Positions 8,323 to 19,262 of a DNA stretch of 38,478 bases are shown here, piece by piece (position 1 is the first letter of the stretch; each line of letters begins with the position of its first letter). Position numbers and translations under genes: made by a program. Source of the stretch: Bacillaceae bacterium Marseille-Q3522 (GTDB taxonomy: Bacteria; Bacillota; Bacilli; Bacillales; Cytobacillaceae); NCBI GenBank assembly GCA_017898095.1, contig JAGKQJ010000021.1, positions 1 through 38,478 on the forward strand, read 5' to 3'. The notes beneath the pieces were generated by a model. It did not search any database and had not been told where the DNA came from. It was given only the letters and a program-made list of their open reading frames with translations.

Positions 8323-9723
8323 TTAAATCGCTGCTTTTGTTTGCGTTTTATCCGTATCAAGCATACGAACAAATTGTCCTTCATTATACGGATAGCCTGC
8401 TTTTGTTATTTTTACTTTTACAATATCCCCGACCATTTCTTCCGTTGCCGGAAAAGCAACTTTTAAATAGTTGTCTGTATAGCCGGCATACAAATTGTCC
8501 CCGCCGGTCTCTTTATGATGCTCTTCCGGAATCACTTCAAGCACTTCCCCTTCAAAACGGGCTGCATATTGTTTTGCAAGTTGATCTGACAAAGAAATTA
8601 AGCGGTGCACGCGTTCGTTTTTCACTTCTTCATCAATTTGGTTCTCCATACGTGCTGCCGGAGTACCTGTCCGTTTCGAATACGGAAAGACGTGCAGCTC
8701 GGAAAACTTATGTTTTTTTATAAAATGATATGTTTCCAGAAATTCTTCCTCTGTTTCCTCCGGAAAACCGACAATTACATCGGATGTAATTGCCAAACCC
8801 GGTAGTGCTTCTTTCAGACGGCTGATTCTTTCTGCAAAAAATTCCATTGTATATTTCCGGCGCATTCTTTTTAATACAGAGTTCGAGCCGGATTGCAGAG
8901 GAATATGCAAATGACGTACGACAATATTAGAATGCTTGATTACATCAATTACTTCATCACTAATTTGACTAGCTTCGATCGAAGAAATACGCAACCGTTT
9001 CAAACCTTTTACGTTTTTTTCCAAATCACGTAGCAGTGACGCAAGATTATAATCCTTCATGTCTTCCCCGTATCCTCCGGTGTGAATCCCGGTTAAAACA
9101 ATCTCCTTATAACCTGCTTCCACTAATTGTTGTGCCTGACGGATCACTTCCTGCGGTTTTCTTGATCTCATTAAGCCCCTGGCCCATGGAATAATACAGA
9201 AAGTGCAAAAATTATTACATCCCTCTTGAATTTTTAATGATGCTCTCGTACGATCCGTAAATGCCGGAACATCCATCTCCTCATAAACACGATTTTTCAT
9301 AATATTTTTAACGGCATTAATCGGCAGGCGCTCTTTTTGATATTGCTCAATTAATCCGAGCATTTTCACACGGTCTTGCGTACCAACAACAATATCAACA
9401 CCGGGGATTGCCATAATTTCCGCAGGTGATGTCTGAGCATAGCAGCCGGTTACACAAATCACCGCATCCGGATTTTTCCGAATCGCCCTGCGGATGATTT
9501 GCCGGCTTTTGCGATCACCAGTGTTCGTTACTGTGCATGTATTGATAACATAAACGTCGGCCGTACTTTCAAAGTCAATTCGTTCGTAGCCTTCTTGTTT
9601 AAATAACTGCCAAATTGCTTCTGTTTCATAATGATTTACTTTACAGCCCAAAGTATACATTGCGACAGTTTTTACTGATTGTGATTCTTTATGAAAAATT
9701 GTATTATTCCCTTTGTCCATCAT
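8323..9723 (-). CDS. mtaB: tRNA (N6-threonylcarbamoyladenosine(37)-C2)-methylthiotransferase MtaB
   Basis: A 466-residue radical-SAM methylthiotransferase that adds a methylthio group to t6A37 in ANN-decoding tRNAs. The N-terminal MTTase domain carries the cluster cysteines Cys27 (TLGCKVN), Cys63 (NTCTVTN) and Cys94 (TGCYAQ). The radical-SAM motif is CNNFCTFC (Cys169, Cys173, Cys176), and a TRAM-like C-terminus follows (DNYLKVAFPATEEMVGDIVK). TLGCKVNHYET separates MtaB from MiaB and RimO. The ATG at 9723 has AGGAGG seven bases upstream; the N-terminus is about 15 residues longer than usual. It has its own promoter at 9759-9787, unlike the long hrcA operon of B. subtilis, from which an extra gene and a 318-bp gap separate it here. 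Confidence 0.95.
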   Translation of the reverse strand: MMDKGNNTIFHKESQSVKTVAMYTLGCKVNHYETEAIWQLFKQEGYERIDFESTADVYVINTCTVTNTGDRKSRQIIRRAIRKNPDAVICVTGCYAQTSPAEIMAIPGVDIVVGTQDRVKMLGLIEQYQKERLPINAVKNIMKNRVYEEMDVPAFTDRTRASLKIQEGCNNFCTFCIIPWARGLMRSRKPQEVIRQAQQLVEAGYKEIVLTGIHTGGYGEDMKDYNLASLLRDLEKNVKGLKRLRISSIEASQISDEVIDVIKHSNIVVRHLHIPLQSGSNSVLKRMRRKYTMEFFAERISRLKEALPGLAITSDVIVGFPEETEEEFLETYHFIKKHKFSELHVFPYSKRTGTPAARMENQIDEEVKNERVHRLISLSDQLAKQYAARFEGEVLEVIPEEHHKETGGDNLYAGYTDNYLKVAFPATEEMVGDIVKVKITKAGYPYNEGQFVRMLDTDKTQTKAAI

Positions 9724-10041
9724 GCAATTTCCTCCTGGATAAAAAAATATCTTTGTCTATCATACCGTTCCAATGCCATTTATTCAAGCAGGCATTATTT
9801 TGCAATGTAAAAGACACCACGGCTTTTTGAAAATAATATCTGTTTTAACGTATAAGGCTCAAGTGTTAAAAATTCAGCCAGCCCGAGCGCTGCAAGAATT
9901 TTCATAGAACGAAAGCATAGATAAATTATTCAGGCACTGCATAATATAGTTTACTCAGTGTACTAGTTTGATGAAATTTCAGTCTGGCTGCACTTAATAA
10001 AGATACTGTAATCCCTTTTACTGATGGAAGATTTACTTTAT
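9724..10041. other. Intergenic gap upstream of mtaB
   Basis: Apart from the mtaB promoter no feature is supported. A 36-codon minus-strand frame (9795-9905) lacks a ribosome site and overlaps the region just upstream of the promoter. Confidence 0.4.
9759..9787 (-). promoter_or_regulatory. Sigma-A promoter of mtaB
   Basis: On the minus strand TTGAAT (9782-9787) and TATGAT (9759-9764) are 17 bases apart, 36 bp before the mtaB start. Confidence 0.6.
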
Positions 10042-10359
10042 TTACTCTCCCATTTGACTTAACACTCTTTGTACCTTATCCTCCATTTTTCTGTTTGGAA
10101 GGTCCCGGCGGTCATCTATTCTGATATTCGTTGCGACACGTATGGCACCTTTGGAAAAAGGTACTTCGTGCATTGCGAGTATTACTTCAAAAAGTTTGGA
10201 CAGTTCGCCTTCTATGATCGTATTCATTGGTGTTAATTGATAACGTATCTCCCCTGATGCTTGATATTTTTTCAGTACTTTTTGAATTTCCGCTACATAT
10301 TTGCTAATACTGGGCGTTTTTGTACCGATTGGGATAATCGTTATATCTACAATTGCCAT
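10042..10359 (-). CDS. Thiamine-binding-type protein (MTH1187/YqgV-like, DUF77)
   Basis: A 105-residue protein matching the MTH1187/YkoF-like fold family: MAIVDITIIPIGTKTPSISK, a helix with YVAEIQKVLKK, then the family signature YQLTPMNTIIEGELSKLFEV and the closing helix MEDKVQRVLSQMG. Members are small ferredoxin-like proteins, some of which bind thiamine or hydroxymethylpyrimidine; the ligand here is inferred only from the family. I chose the ATG at 10359 with GAGGTG seven bases upstream rather than a GTG three codons earlier. It lies between rsmE and mtaB, which are neighbours in B. subtilis, so it looks like an insertion into the heat-shock gene cluster in this lineage. Confidence 0.8.
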   Translation of the reverse strand: MAIVDITIIPIGTKTPSISKYVAEIQKVLKKYQASGEIRYQLTPMNTIIEGELSKLFEVILAMHEVPFSKGAIRVATNIRIDDRRDLPNRKMEDKVQRVLSQMGE

Positions 10360-10444
10360 AATGTTCACCTCATTTATTTTACTGTACTTGCATTATCCAT
10401 TGGAGAAGAAGCTATTTTTTACCGAAACGAGTTCAAAAACAATT

Positions 10445-11200
10445 TCACGAAAGCTTTGCTAATTCAAAATGATATGAAATAGCAGAAAGTGCATATAAAG
10501 GGGCTGTTTCCGTACGCAGTATTCGCGGGCCGAGCCCGCAAGCGACAAATCCGGCTTCCTTTAACTGATCAACTTCTTTCTCCGATAACCCGCCTTCAGG
10601 ACCAAAAACAAGAAGAAGTGAGTGGCCTTCCGTTAACTCATGCAATACACGGGCAAAATAAGCAGTCTCTCCGTCTTTCGCCGCCTCTTCAGATGCGACC
10701 GCTCTGAAATCGTAATGGTCGCTTAAATCCACCAACTCCTTTACTGAAATTGGCTGTTTCACATTAGGAACGAAGCTTCGATGTGCCTGTTCGGCAGCTT
10801 CCTTTGCAATTTTTTGTAGTCTCTCTGTCTTTTTCGCTGCTTTTTTTTCATCCCATTTTGCAATCGAGCGGGCTGCATAAAATGGGATAAACGTATACGC
10901 ACCCAGTTCCGTTCCTTTTTGAATAATCCAGTCAAGTTTATCCCCTTTTGGCAAACCGCTCGCAATCGTCACATTCACAGGTAATTCGACGCTGTCGTCC
11001 AGCCAATGTACTACTTCCGCGACCACTTTATCCGCTGATAATGCAATGACCTGACAAAGCGCGGCTTCTCCCTCATCATTCACGCAAATGACTGAATCCC
11101 CTGTCTTCATGCGCATCACCCGCACAAGATGGTGGTAATCCTCACCTAAAATAAGAAAGACATTGTCTTCTTTCAAAAATGAAGCAAAATAGCGCTGCAT
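10445..11200 (-). CDS. rsmE: 16S rRNA (uracil(1498)-N(3))-methyltransferase
   Basis: A 251-residue SPOUT-class methyltransferase that methylates N3 of U1498 in 16S rRNA. A PUA-like N-terminal domain (MQRYFASFLKEDNVFLILGE; HHLVRVMRMKTGD) precedes the knotted SAM-binding domain with FGPEGGLSEKEVDQLKEAGF, LGPRILRTETAPLYALSAI at the C-terminus, and the family segment ASGLPKGDKLDWIIQKGTEL in the middle. I set the start at the ATG at 11200, with AGGTG about eight bases upstream, which gives the normal length; the open frame to 11299 has a basic extension with no ribosome site. prmA lies 217 bp upstream, a larger gap than usual because a family A repeat lies between them. Confidence 0.95.
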   Translation of the reverse strand: MQRYFASFLKEDNVFLILGEDYHHLVRVMRMKTGDSVICVNDEGEAALCQVIALSADKVVAEVVHWLDDSVELPVNVTIASGLPKGDKLDWIIQKGTELGAYTFIPFYAARSIAKWDEKKAAKKTERLQKIAKEAAEQAHRSFVPNVKQPISVKELVDLSDHYDFRAVASEEAAKDGETAYFARVLHELTEGHSLLLVFGPEGGLSEKEVDQLKEAGFVACGLGPRILRTETAPLYALSAISYHFELAKLS

Positions 11201-11360
11201 CCGTTTGCACCTGCACTTTCCAAACTTGTTTTTTGCAAATAAGGGGCGTATCATCCGCTTTGCTTTATGATTAGCGCTTTTTCCGCGGAAAAGCGTCAAG
11301 CTCTCTATGCATCCGGTTCATGTGTTTGGCAGATTCTTCAAAACAAGTGTTTTTAGAGAA

Positions 11361-11413
11361 TGTTCGAAAAATCACTAATGATAAGTTGCTACTTCGTTAA
11401 TCTTTTGAACACG
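11361..11413. repeat. Family A palindromic repeat
   Basis: Runs from ATGTTCGAAAAATCACTAAT to TTCGTTAATCTTTTGAACAC. Read in reverse it aligns almost base for base with the copy at 23118-23176, including the central GATAAG and CTTCGTTAA parts. It lies five bases downstream of the prmA stop codon. Confidence 0.7.
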
Positions 11414-11417
11414 TCGT

Positions 11418-12359
11418 TTAAGATTGTTTTTGCGCAATAAATGCTACCCAATCCTCCATTTGCACCACTTCCCGGATGGAAAGGCCAGCTTTTACGAAAG
11501 CATCTTTTACTTCCGTTTTTTTCGGCTGAATAATACCGGAAGCAATAAAATAGCCATTTTCCTCAAGAACGTTTGTAACATCGTCTGTAAAACGGATAAT
11601 TACCTCTGCTAAAATATTGGCAACGATGACATTTGCTTTTCCGGAAACACCATCTAAAAGATTATTCTGTTCAACTGAAACAACGGAATGAACTTTATTC
11701 AGTTTACAATTTAGCCTTGCCGAACGAACAGCGACTTCATCCAAATCAAAAGCCTGGACTTGTTTCGCTCCGAGCATAGCTGCGGCAATACTTAAAACCC
11801 CGGAGCCTGTCCCGACATCAATGACGGAATCTCCAATATTTACAGTTCTTTCAAGTGCCTGAATACACATGACAGTCGTTGGATGCGTTCCTGTTCCAAA
11901 TGCCATTCCCGGATCCAATTCAATAATTAACTCATCACTATGTACAGGTGTGTATTCTTCCCATGTCGGGACAATCGTAAATTTTTCAGAAATTTTAACC
12001 GGATTATAATATTTTTTCCAAGCTGTTGCCCATTCTTCCTCGTTCACTTCACTAATTGATATTTTATTTTTGCCAATATCAATATTATAAAGAATTAAAC
12101 TATTAATTGCTTCTTTTATCTCTTCGACTGTTTCTCCGAGAAAGCTGTTAACAGGCAAATATGCTTTTATAATTACTCCTTCTTCAGGATAATCGGACGG
12201 ATCAAGCTGATAGATTTCACCGAATTGGTTTTCTCTGTCTTTGACCAGTTCAAAAGGATCTTCAATGACAACACCGCTGGCACCAGCCTCATGCAAAATA
12301 TTAGAAATCGGTTCCACCGCCTCATTCGATGTATGAATACTAATTTCCGACCATTTCAT
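11418..12359 (-). CDS. prmA: Ribosomal protein L11 methyltransferase
   Basis: A 313-residue class I methyltransferase that trimethylates ribosomal protein L11. The N-terminal L11-binding domain ([38 protein letters not shown]) is joined to a Rossmann SAM domain with the family motif [14 protein letters not shown] and motif [18 protein letters not shown], then NPP-like VANILAEVI. The start is the ATG at 12359 with GGAG eight bases upstream, not the longer frame. It follows dnaJ by about 210 bp with a GGCAAAGG palindrome in between, consistent with the hrcA-grpE-dnaK-dnaJ-prmA-rsmE order of B. subtilis. Confidence 0.96.
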   Translation of the reverse strand: MKWSEISIHTSNEAVEPISNILHEAGASGVVIEDPFELVKDRENQFGEIYQLDPSDYPEEGVIIKAYLPVNSFLGETVEEIKEAINSLILYNIDIGKNKISISEVNEEEWATAWKKYYNPVKISEKFTIVPTWEEYTPVHSDELIIELDPGMAFGTGTHPTTVMCIQALERTVNIGDSVIDVGTGSGVLSIAAAMLGAKQVQAFDLDEVAVRSARLNCKLNKVHSVVSVEQNNLLDGVSGKANVIVANILAEVIIRFTDDVTNVLEENGYFIASGIIQPKKTEVKDAFVKAGLSIREVVQMEDWVAFIAQKQS

Positions 12360-12472
12360 ACTACCAACTCCATTTCCAAATATCCTTATTGTCCACAATA
12401 AAAGAAGCCAAACAAAGAGTAAAAAGGGGAGAGTTCCGCTTCAAAATAAGGAGAGAATTTCTTTTCCACCAA

Positions 12473-12490
12473 GGCAAAGGCTCCTTTGCC
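12473..12490. repeat. Perfect palindrome between dnaJ and prmA
   Basis: GGCAAAGGCTCCTTTGCC is its own near-complete reverse complement (arms GGCAAAGG and CCTTTGCC). No T run follows on the minus strand, so it may be an mRNA processing or stabilising hairpin rather than a terminator. Confidence 0.45.
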
Positions 12491-12569
12491 AATAAAGGTT
12501 TATTTCCCCATTACATATTTCTTGCCTCAGTAAAAAGATGATGACTCCTTTTCCCTTGCCGAAATTATT

Positions 12570-13691
12570 TTACTCCCCTTTAAAAGCGCGCTTGACCTTA
12601 TCGAAAAAGCTGCCTTCCTGCTCCCCCTGCGGAACACCGCCGCTAATTTCAGCAAATTCAAGTAAAAGCTGTTTTTGTTTTTCTGATAATTTTGTCGGCG
12701 TCACAACGCGGACAACGATGTGCTGGTCCCCCTGGCCGTAACCTCTGACATTTGGAACACCTTTTCCTTTGAGACGGAATTTTGTTCCTGTCTGTGTGCC
12801 GGCTGGGATTTTTAGCTTGACTTTTCCATGCAAAGTCGGAACCTCTATTTCATCACCGAGAGAAGCCTGCACAAACGTTAATGGCATTTCACAATAAATA
12901 TCATCGCCGTCACGTTCGAAAAATTCATGTCTTCTTACGGTGAAAACAATATATAAATCACCTGATGGTCCTCCGTTTACACCTGGTTCCCCCTGGCCGG
13001 ATACACGCAGCTGTTGTCCGTCGTCAATACCTGCCGGAATTTTCACATGGATTTTATGGCGCTGCTTCACTTTTCCGCTTCCATGGCAGGTGGAACATTT
13101 TTGTTTAATGATTTTCCCGGTTCCACTGCAATAGTGGCAAACACGCTTGTTGACAATTCTTCCGAACGGAGTATTTTGTTCCATATTTAATTGCCCTGTC
13201 CCATGGCAATGGCTGCAAGTTTCCGCTTTTGTACCAGGTTTTGCACCGCTTCCGTTGCATGTTTTGCATGTTTCTTCGCGGGGAATTTCAATATTCGTTT
13301 CTTTACCAAACACAGCTTCCTCGAATGACAACGTCATATTATATTGCAAGTCGGCCCCTTGCCTCGGTGCATTCGGATCACGTCTTCTTCCCCCGCCGCC
13401 AAAGAAAGTGCTGAAAATATCTTCAAAGCCGCCAAAATCTCCGGCATCGCCAAAACCGCCAAAGCCCTGGTTTGGATTCGTATGGCCAAATTGATCATAT
13501 TGGGCACGCTTTTGATCATCACTTAATACTTCATAAGCTTCTTTCACTTCTTTGAATTTTTCTTCGGCCCCAGGTTCTTTATTTAAATCCGGATGATACT
13601 TTTTTGACAAACGGCGATATGCTTTTTTTATTTCATCTTTCGAAGCACCTTTGCTTAAACCAAGTACTTCATAATAATCTCTTTTACTCAT
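12570..13691 (-). CDS. dnaJ: Chaperone DnaJ (Hsp40)
   Basis: A 373-residue type I J-protein, the cochaperone that delivers clients to DnaK and stimulates its ATPase. The J domain is at residues 1-70 ([20 protein letters not shown], with the HPD motif in YHPDLNK). It is followed by a Gly/Phe region ([20 protein letters not shown]) and the zinc domain with four CxxCxGxG repeats ([32 protein letters not shown]). The client-binding and dimerisation part closes it. I use the ATG at 13691 to match the family; an adjacent in-frame ATG at 13694 is equally near GGGGAG. It follows dnaK by 268 bp, with its own hairpin and a possible promoter in the gap. Confidence 0.97.
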   Translation of the reverse strand: MSKRDYYEVLGLSKGASKDEIKKAYRRLSKKYHPDLNKEPGAEEKFKEVKEAYEVLSDDQKRAQYDQFGHTNPNQGFGGFGDAGDFGGFEDIFSTFFGGGGRRRDPNAPRQGADLQYNMTLSFEEAVFGKETNIEIPREETCKTCNGSGAKPGTKAETCSHCHGTGQLNMEQNTPFGRIVNKRVCHYCSGTGKIIKQKCSTCHGSGKVKQRHKIHVKIPAGIDDGQQLRVSGQGEPGVNGGPSGDLYIVFTVRRHEFFERDGDDIYCEMPLTFVQASLGDEIEVPTLHGKVKLKIPAGTQTGTKFRLKGKGVPNVRGYGQGDQHIVVRVVTPTKLSEKQKQLLLEFAEISGGVPQGEQEGSFFDKVKRAFKGE

Positions 13692-13726
13692 CATTGCCAC
13701 TCCCCGAATCATTTCACATAAACGTT

Positions 13727-13756
13727 ATTGTATCATCTATTTATTCATATCTGCAA
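13727..13756 (-). promoter_or_regulatory. Possible internal promoter of dnaJ
   Basis: On the minus strand TTGCAG (13751-13756) and an extended -10 TGATACAAT (core TACAAT, 13727-13732) are 18 bases apart, about 35 bp before dnaJ. No CIRCE is near, so it would let dnaJ-prmA-rsmE be read outside HrcA control. Confidence 0.5.
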
Positions 13757-13883
13757 CCGCGATTTGCAAAATTCATACTGCTTAGTAAGCAATTATTCGA
13801 AAAATTGGTTTGCTTTTTGTCAATTGTTGATTCCTTCATCATCTTATTAATACTTTCTTATTTTGTCACATGCAGTGCATTTC

Positions 13884-13918
13884 AAAAGAAAAGCCAAAGC
13901 CAAAAGGTTCTGGCTTTG
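13884..13918 (-). terminator. Hairpin (partial terminator) between dnaK and dnaJ
   Basis: AAAGCCA (13896-13902) pairs with TGGCTTT (13911-13917); on the minus strand it is followed by GGCTTTTCTTTTG. It could end a part of the dnaK transcripts or protect their 3' end. Confidence 0.55.
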
Positions 13919-13959
13919 ACTTCATTGGTGACTTGCTGGAACACGGCAGTTTTTGCCGC

Positions 13960-15813
<1,854 letters not shown>

Positions 15814-15827
15814 CTAAAAATATGTAG

Positions 15828-16487
15828 TTACTGATTCACTTTCACCATAGACGGACGAATAACCCGGTCTTTTAATCGGTAACCCTTTTGAAATTCCTCT
15901 ACGACAATATTTGATTCATAGGACGGATCTGATACTTGCATCACAGCCTGATGCAAATGAGGATCAAATTCTTTGCCAACAGCTTCGATAGGCTCGGCAC
16001 CTTCTTTTTTTAGGGCCTGCAGAAGACTGCGGTACACCATCTCCATTCCTTGCAGCAAAGACTTGACTTTCTCATCCTCTGCTTCGACTTGCAGTGCCCT
16101 TTCAAAATTATCAATTGCCGGGATTATTTCGCTTATGATCGTTTGTGCTCTATATTTATTAGCAGCCTCAAGATCCAGTCTTGCACGGCGGCGCGAATTT
16201 TCATAATCAGCCTGCAATCGCAAATAACGGTTTTTTTCATCATCAAGCTTTTTTTCCAGCATTGCTACTTTTTCAAGTGCTTCATTTAAAGTTTCATGGT
16301 CTGCATCATCTGTATCAGCCTTTTCTGCACCGCTTACTTCAGGCTCTGATGCTTCGGCATTTTCGTCAGAGTCAGCTGTAATTTCCTCTGCAGCGCTCTC
16401 TGTGATTTCTTCCGTTTTTGCGGCTTGTTCTTCTGTCTGCAGGTCCTCTTTTTCTAATTCATTGACGACGTTTTTTTCTTCTGACAC
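15828..16487 (-). CDS. grpE: Nucleotide exchange factor GrpE
   Basis: A 219-residue GrpE, which releases ADP from DnaK. A long acidic, Glu/Ala/Asp-rich N-terminal part is followed by the coiled-coil dimerisation helix ([20 protein letters not shown]) and the beta wing domain ([35 protein letters not shown]). I set the start at the GTG at 16487 ([11 protein letters not shown]): it is eight bases after GGAGG and gives the MSEEK start of the B. subtilis protein, whereas the ATG at 16493 is only two bases from GGAGG. It follows hrcA by 181 bp and precedes dnaK directly. Confidence 0.95.
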   Translation of the reverse strand: MSEEKNVVNELEKEDLQTEEQAAKTEEITESAAEEITADSDENAEASEPEVSGAEKADTDDADHETLNEALEKVAMLEKKLDDEKNRYLRLQADYENSRRRARLDLEAANKYRAQTIISEIIPAIDNFERALQVEAEDEKVKSLLQGMEMVYRSLLQALKKEGAEPIEAVGKEFDPHLHQAVMQVSDPSYESNIVVEEFQKGYRLKDRVIRPSMVKVNQ

Positions 16488-16668
16488 CTTCATCACCTCC
16501 CTCAAATCATACTAATTATTAGAGTAATACACAAAAATTCTCCAAATGATAAGCGGCTAAACAGAGTCCGGGATTTTAAAAGAATTATTCGCCCTCTGTT
16601 CTTCTGACTTTCTTATGCCGTCCCGGCCATCTTCTTTCACATTCGTTAACACTGTTTTATTACCTCTA

Positions 16669-17700
16669 TTATTTATTTTGATACAGCTTTGTCAATACGG
16701 CCGTTAAATCATTTGTCAACACTTGCAGCAGGCTAATCACACGGGAATATTCCATTCTTGTCGGACCGAGAATGGCGATCGTTCCGATTTGCTCTTTGCC
16801 GACTGCATAAGTGGCAGTGATTAAACTGCAATCCTCTATGACGGCATTCTCTATTTCACGGCCGATTTTCACATGAATGCCGGAAGGGTTGCCACGAATT
16901 AATTCATAAAAGCTTTTTTCCTGTTCCAGCATTGCCATCAGGCTGCGGATTTTTTCCAGATCATGAAATTCCGGCTGGCTCAGCATGTTTGTCTTGCCGC
17001 CAAAAAACATTTTCTCACGACCGGAAATCTTTAAAGTTCCTGCTATCGAGCTGAGCATTGTATCATAATGATGAAGATGCTGGCGCAGCAGAACAGCAAT
17101 TTCTTTATATATAGTATGGTTTAAGCGATCAAGCGGAACACCTTCTAAACGGTCATTAAGAATATTAACAAATTTTTCAATATCACCGGCATCAATCGCC
17201 GGAGGCAAATGAAACATTTTATTCTCTACATGACCTGTATCGGTTACGATAATTGCAATCGCCGTTTCTTTATTTAAAGGAACAATTTGAATTTTTTTCA
17301 GCCGGTGCTCGCGAACGGCAGGTCCAAGAATAATAGATGTGTAATTTGTTAATTCCGATAAAATTTTCGCAGAACGCTGAACGATTTTTTCAAGCTCTAC
17401 AATCCTTTCCGCAAAAACAGATTTTAGCTTTTTCATGTCGTCATAATTGAGCTTTTGAGGAGACAATAAATGGTCAACATAATAGCGGTAGCCTTTTTCA
17501 GAAGGAACTCTGCCTGAAGATGTATGGGTTTTTTCAATAAATCCAAGCTCTTCTAAGTCAGCCATTTCATTGCGGATTGTTGCCGAGCTGAAAGAAATTC
17601 CGTCTTTTTTCGCTAAACTTCTTGACCCCACTGGTTGAGCTGAGTGAATAAAATCATCAACAATTACTTGAAAAATCAATAATTGACGTTCTGTTAACAC
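16669..17700 (-). CDS. hrcA: Heat-inducible transcription repressor HrcA
   Basis: A 343-residue repressor, the same length as in B. subtilis. A winged-helix domain at the N-terminus ([50 protein letters not shown]) binds CIRCE. A GAF-like domain and dimerisation parts follow ([40 protein letters not shown] near the end). I set the start at the GTG at 17700, eight bases after GAGG; the upstream in-frame ATG at 17706 is two bases from it. HrcA is kept active by GroEL and represses its own operon; the CIRCE at 17715-17741 lies just before its start. Confidence 0.97.
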   Translation of the reverse strand: MLTERQLLIFQVIVDDFIHSAQPVGSRSLAKKDGISFSSATIRNEMADLEELGFIEKTHTSSGRVPSEKGYRYYVDHLLSPQKLNYDDMKKLKSVFAERIVELEKIVQRSAKILSELTNYTSIILGPAVREHRLKKIQIVPLNKETAIAIIVTDTGHVENKMFHLPPAIDAGDIEKFVNILNDRLEGVPLDRLNHTIYKEIAVLLRQHLHHYDTMLSSIAGTLKISGREKMFFGGKTNMLSQPEFHDLEKIRSLMAMLEQEKSFYELIRGNPSGIHVKIGREIENAVIEDCSLITATYAVGKEQIGTIAILGPTRMEYSRVISLLQVLTNDLTAVLTKLYQNK

Positions 17701-17714
17701 ATTCATCACCTCTG

Positions 17715-17741
17715 TTAGCACTCTTAATTAACGAGTGCTAA
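17715..17741. promoter_or_regulatory. CIRCE operator (HrcA binding site)
   Basis: A perfect TTAGCACTC, nine-base spacer, GAGTGCTAA inverted repeat, lying between the promoter at 17754-17781 and the hrcA start, so HrcA bound here shuts off hrcA-grpE-dnaK. Confidence 0.98.
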
Positions 17742-17753
17742 ATCTATTATTAA

Positions 17754-17781
17754 ATTATCAAATTTAGGGGTACTATGTCAA
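17754..17781 (-). promoter_or_regulatory. Sigma-A promoter of the hrcA-grpE-dnaK operon
   Basis: On the minus strand TTGACA (17776-17781) and GATAAT (17754-17759) are 16 bases apart, directly upstream of the CIRCE. Confidence 0.75.
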
Positions 17782-17814
17782 TGATTTGCACTTTTTTATC
17801 TGCTATTTTATTTC

Positions 17815-17852
17815 CCAAAACAACGAAAAGATTCATTTAATGACTTTTTGGC
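17815..17852. repeat. Family A repeat, degenerate copy
   Basis: The minus strand reads CCAAAAAGTCATTAAATGAA followed by CTTTTCGTTG, which fits the family A left half (CAAAAAGTCACCAAATGAT) and the TTCGTT segment of the right half. It lies between the hrcA promoter and hemW. Confidence 0.4.
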
Positions 17853-17961
17853 TAATCGCTTTTCTCGTTTCGTGTTTGAGGGTTTACCGATCCAGGGATT
17901 CCAGTATCTCTATCTTAATTACCGCAAGTTTCGCTTGCTCCAAAAGAGTCCACTTCATTTA

Positions 17962-19098
17962 TTAAGGAAGCAGGAATTCCTGAAATACTTCATTTCCTAA
18001 AAAACGGCCTTTTTTCGTGAGCTGCACTGAACCGTTTGAAACAGTCAACAGTTGCTTTTTTACCAGCTCGGTTACTTGATTTTGAAAAACTGCCGGCAGC
18101 TCCTCTTTAAATCTGCTTTTAAATGCCGCAAACGAGACACCGGTCACTTTTCTTAAGCCTAAAAACATTTCTTCTTCCATTGCCTCTTTTCGGGAAACGC
18201 GGTGCTCCTCCTTAATCGGAAGAGTGCCGTTTTTTATTGGCTCCATGTATTTCTTTAACGGGCCGTAGTTTGCCCGGCGAACACCATTTATATAACTGTG
18301 GGCGCCGGCACCAAATCCGTAATAATAATCATTATTCCAATACGTTAAATTATGGACACTTTCATATCCGGTTCTGGCAAAATTGCTGATTTCGTATTGT
18401 TTGTAGCTGTGTTTTTCCATCTGTTCCAATAACAGTCCGTACATCTCTGCTTCCTCATCTTCACTCGGAGTGATTAATTTTCCTTTGCGCATTAAATTGT
18501 AAAAGACTGTTTTCGGCTCAACGATAAGCGAGTATGCGGAAAAATGCGTTGTACCAAGTGAAAAAGCGATATCCAGTGTTTCTTTAAAATCAGCAAGCGT
18601 TTGTCCCGGAAGACTGTACATTAAATCAATGCTGATATTTTTAAAGCCAATGTTTTTGGCTAATGATAGAGAATGAAAAACATCGTCCGCACGATGAGTC
18701 CGGCCAATCCTTTCCAATAATTGTTCCTGGAACGTTTGCACACCTAAACTAAGCCGGTTGACTCCGGCATCATACAAAATTTGTAATTTCTCTTTCGATA
18801 AATCTCCCGGATTTGCTTCAATCGTAAATTCTGTTTCCTGGTCAAAGGTAAGCAGGTTACGGATTATTTTCACTAATTTTTTCAATTGTGCTGCAGTTAA
18901 AGCTGTCGGCGTTCCGCCCCCGACAAAAATCGATTGCAGACGGCCGGAAGGATATTTTTCAAGGACAAGTTTCATTTCTTGTTCAAGAGTACACAAATAA
19001 TCATCTACCGGCTGCCCCTTTAGAAAAACTTTATTAAAGTCACAATAATGACATATATGTTCGCAAAAAGGAATATGAATATAAGCAGCTTTCGGCAT
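17962..19098 (-). CDS. hemW: Heme chaperone HemW (radical SAM, HemN-like)
   Basis: A 378-residue radical-SAM protein. The cluster motif CEHICHYC sits at residues 12-19 (Cys12, Cys16, Cys19) after MPKAAYIHIPF. Further HemW/HemN marks are SIFVGGGTPTALTAAQL, NRLSLGVQTFQEQLLERIGR and a C-terminal HemN-type domain with YWNNDYYYGFGAGAHSYI. The short start before the motif, without the extra cysteine of true HemN, points to HemW, a heme-binding protein that hands heme to acceptors rather than a coproporphyrinogen oxidase. The ATG at 19098 has AAGGAAG seven bases upstream; an open extension back into lepA has no support. It lies 164 bp after lepA with family B and C repeats in the gap. Confidence 0.94.
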   Translation of the reverse strand: MPKAAYIHIPFCEHICHYCDFNKVFLKGQPVDDYLCTLEQEMKLVLEKYPSGRLQSIFVGGGTPTALTAAQLKKLVKIIRNLLTFDQETEFTIEANPGDLSKEKLQILYDAGVNRLSLGVQTFQEQLLERIGRTHRADDVFHSLSLAKNIGFKNISIDLMYSLPGQTLADFKETLDIAFSLGTTHFSAYSLIVEPKTVFYNLMRKGKLITPSEDEEAEMYGLLLEQMEKHSYKQYEISNFARTGYESVHNLTYWNNDYYYGFGAGAHSYINGVRRANYGPLKKYMEPIKNGTLPIKEEHRVSRKEAMEEEMFLGLRKVTGVSFAAFKSRFKEELPAVFQNQVTELVKKQLLTVSNGSVQLTKKGRFLGNEVFQEFLLP

Positions 19099-19138
19099 CT
19101 GAGTACTTCCTTTCATAAAGTGAAACACTATTTTTGGT

Positions 19139-19172
19139 GCGGGGGTATTATTGCCCCTTAATCTGCGATAAA
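19139..19172 (-). repeat. Family B repeat
   Basis: The minus strand carries TTTATCGCAGATTAAGGGGC and then AATAATACCCCCGC, differing at one base from the copies at 29523-29558 and 29953-29988. It lies 40 bp before the hemW start. Confidence 0.8.
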
Positions 19173-19206
19173 GAGCAAGTAGAAATGATGGCTTCTGGAA
19201 ATCTAT

Positions 19207-19231
19207 CAGGCGAAAGCCCCTGCTTCGCCTG
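19207..19231 (-). repeat. Family C-like hairpin after lepA
   Basis: CAGGCGAA (19207-19214) pairs with TTCGCCTG (19224-19231), followed on the minus strand by ATAGATTTCC. It starts about 30 bp after the lepA stop and resembles the hairpin in the other family C copies. Confidence 0.5.
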
Positions 19232-19262
19232 CTCCTTTTTATTGCATCCTGCTGCTTTGCAT

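Noticed and set aside
9795-9905. 36-codon minus-strand frame upstream of mtaB
   Set aside because: No ribosome site, no family resemblance, and its end lies within a few bases of the mtaB -35 box.
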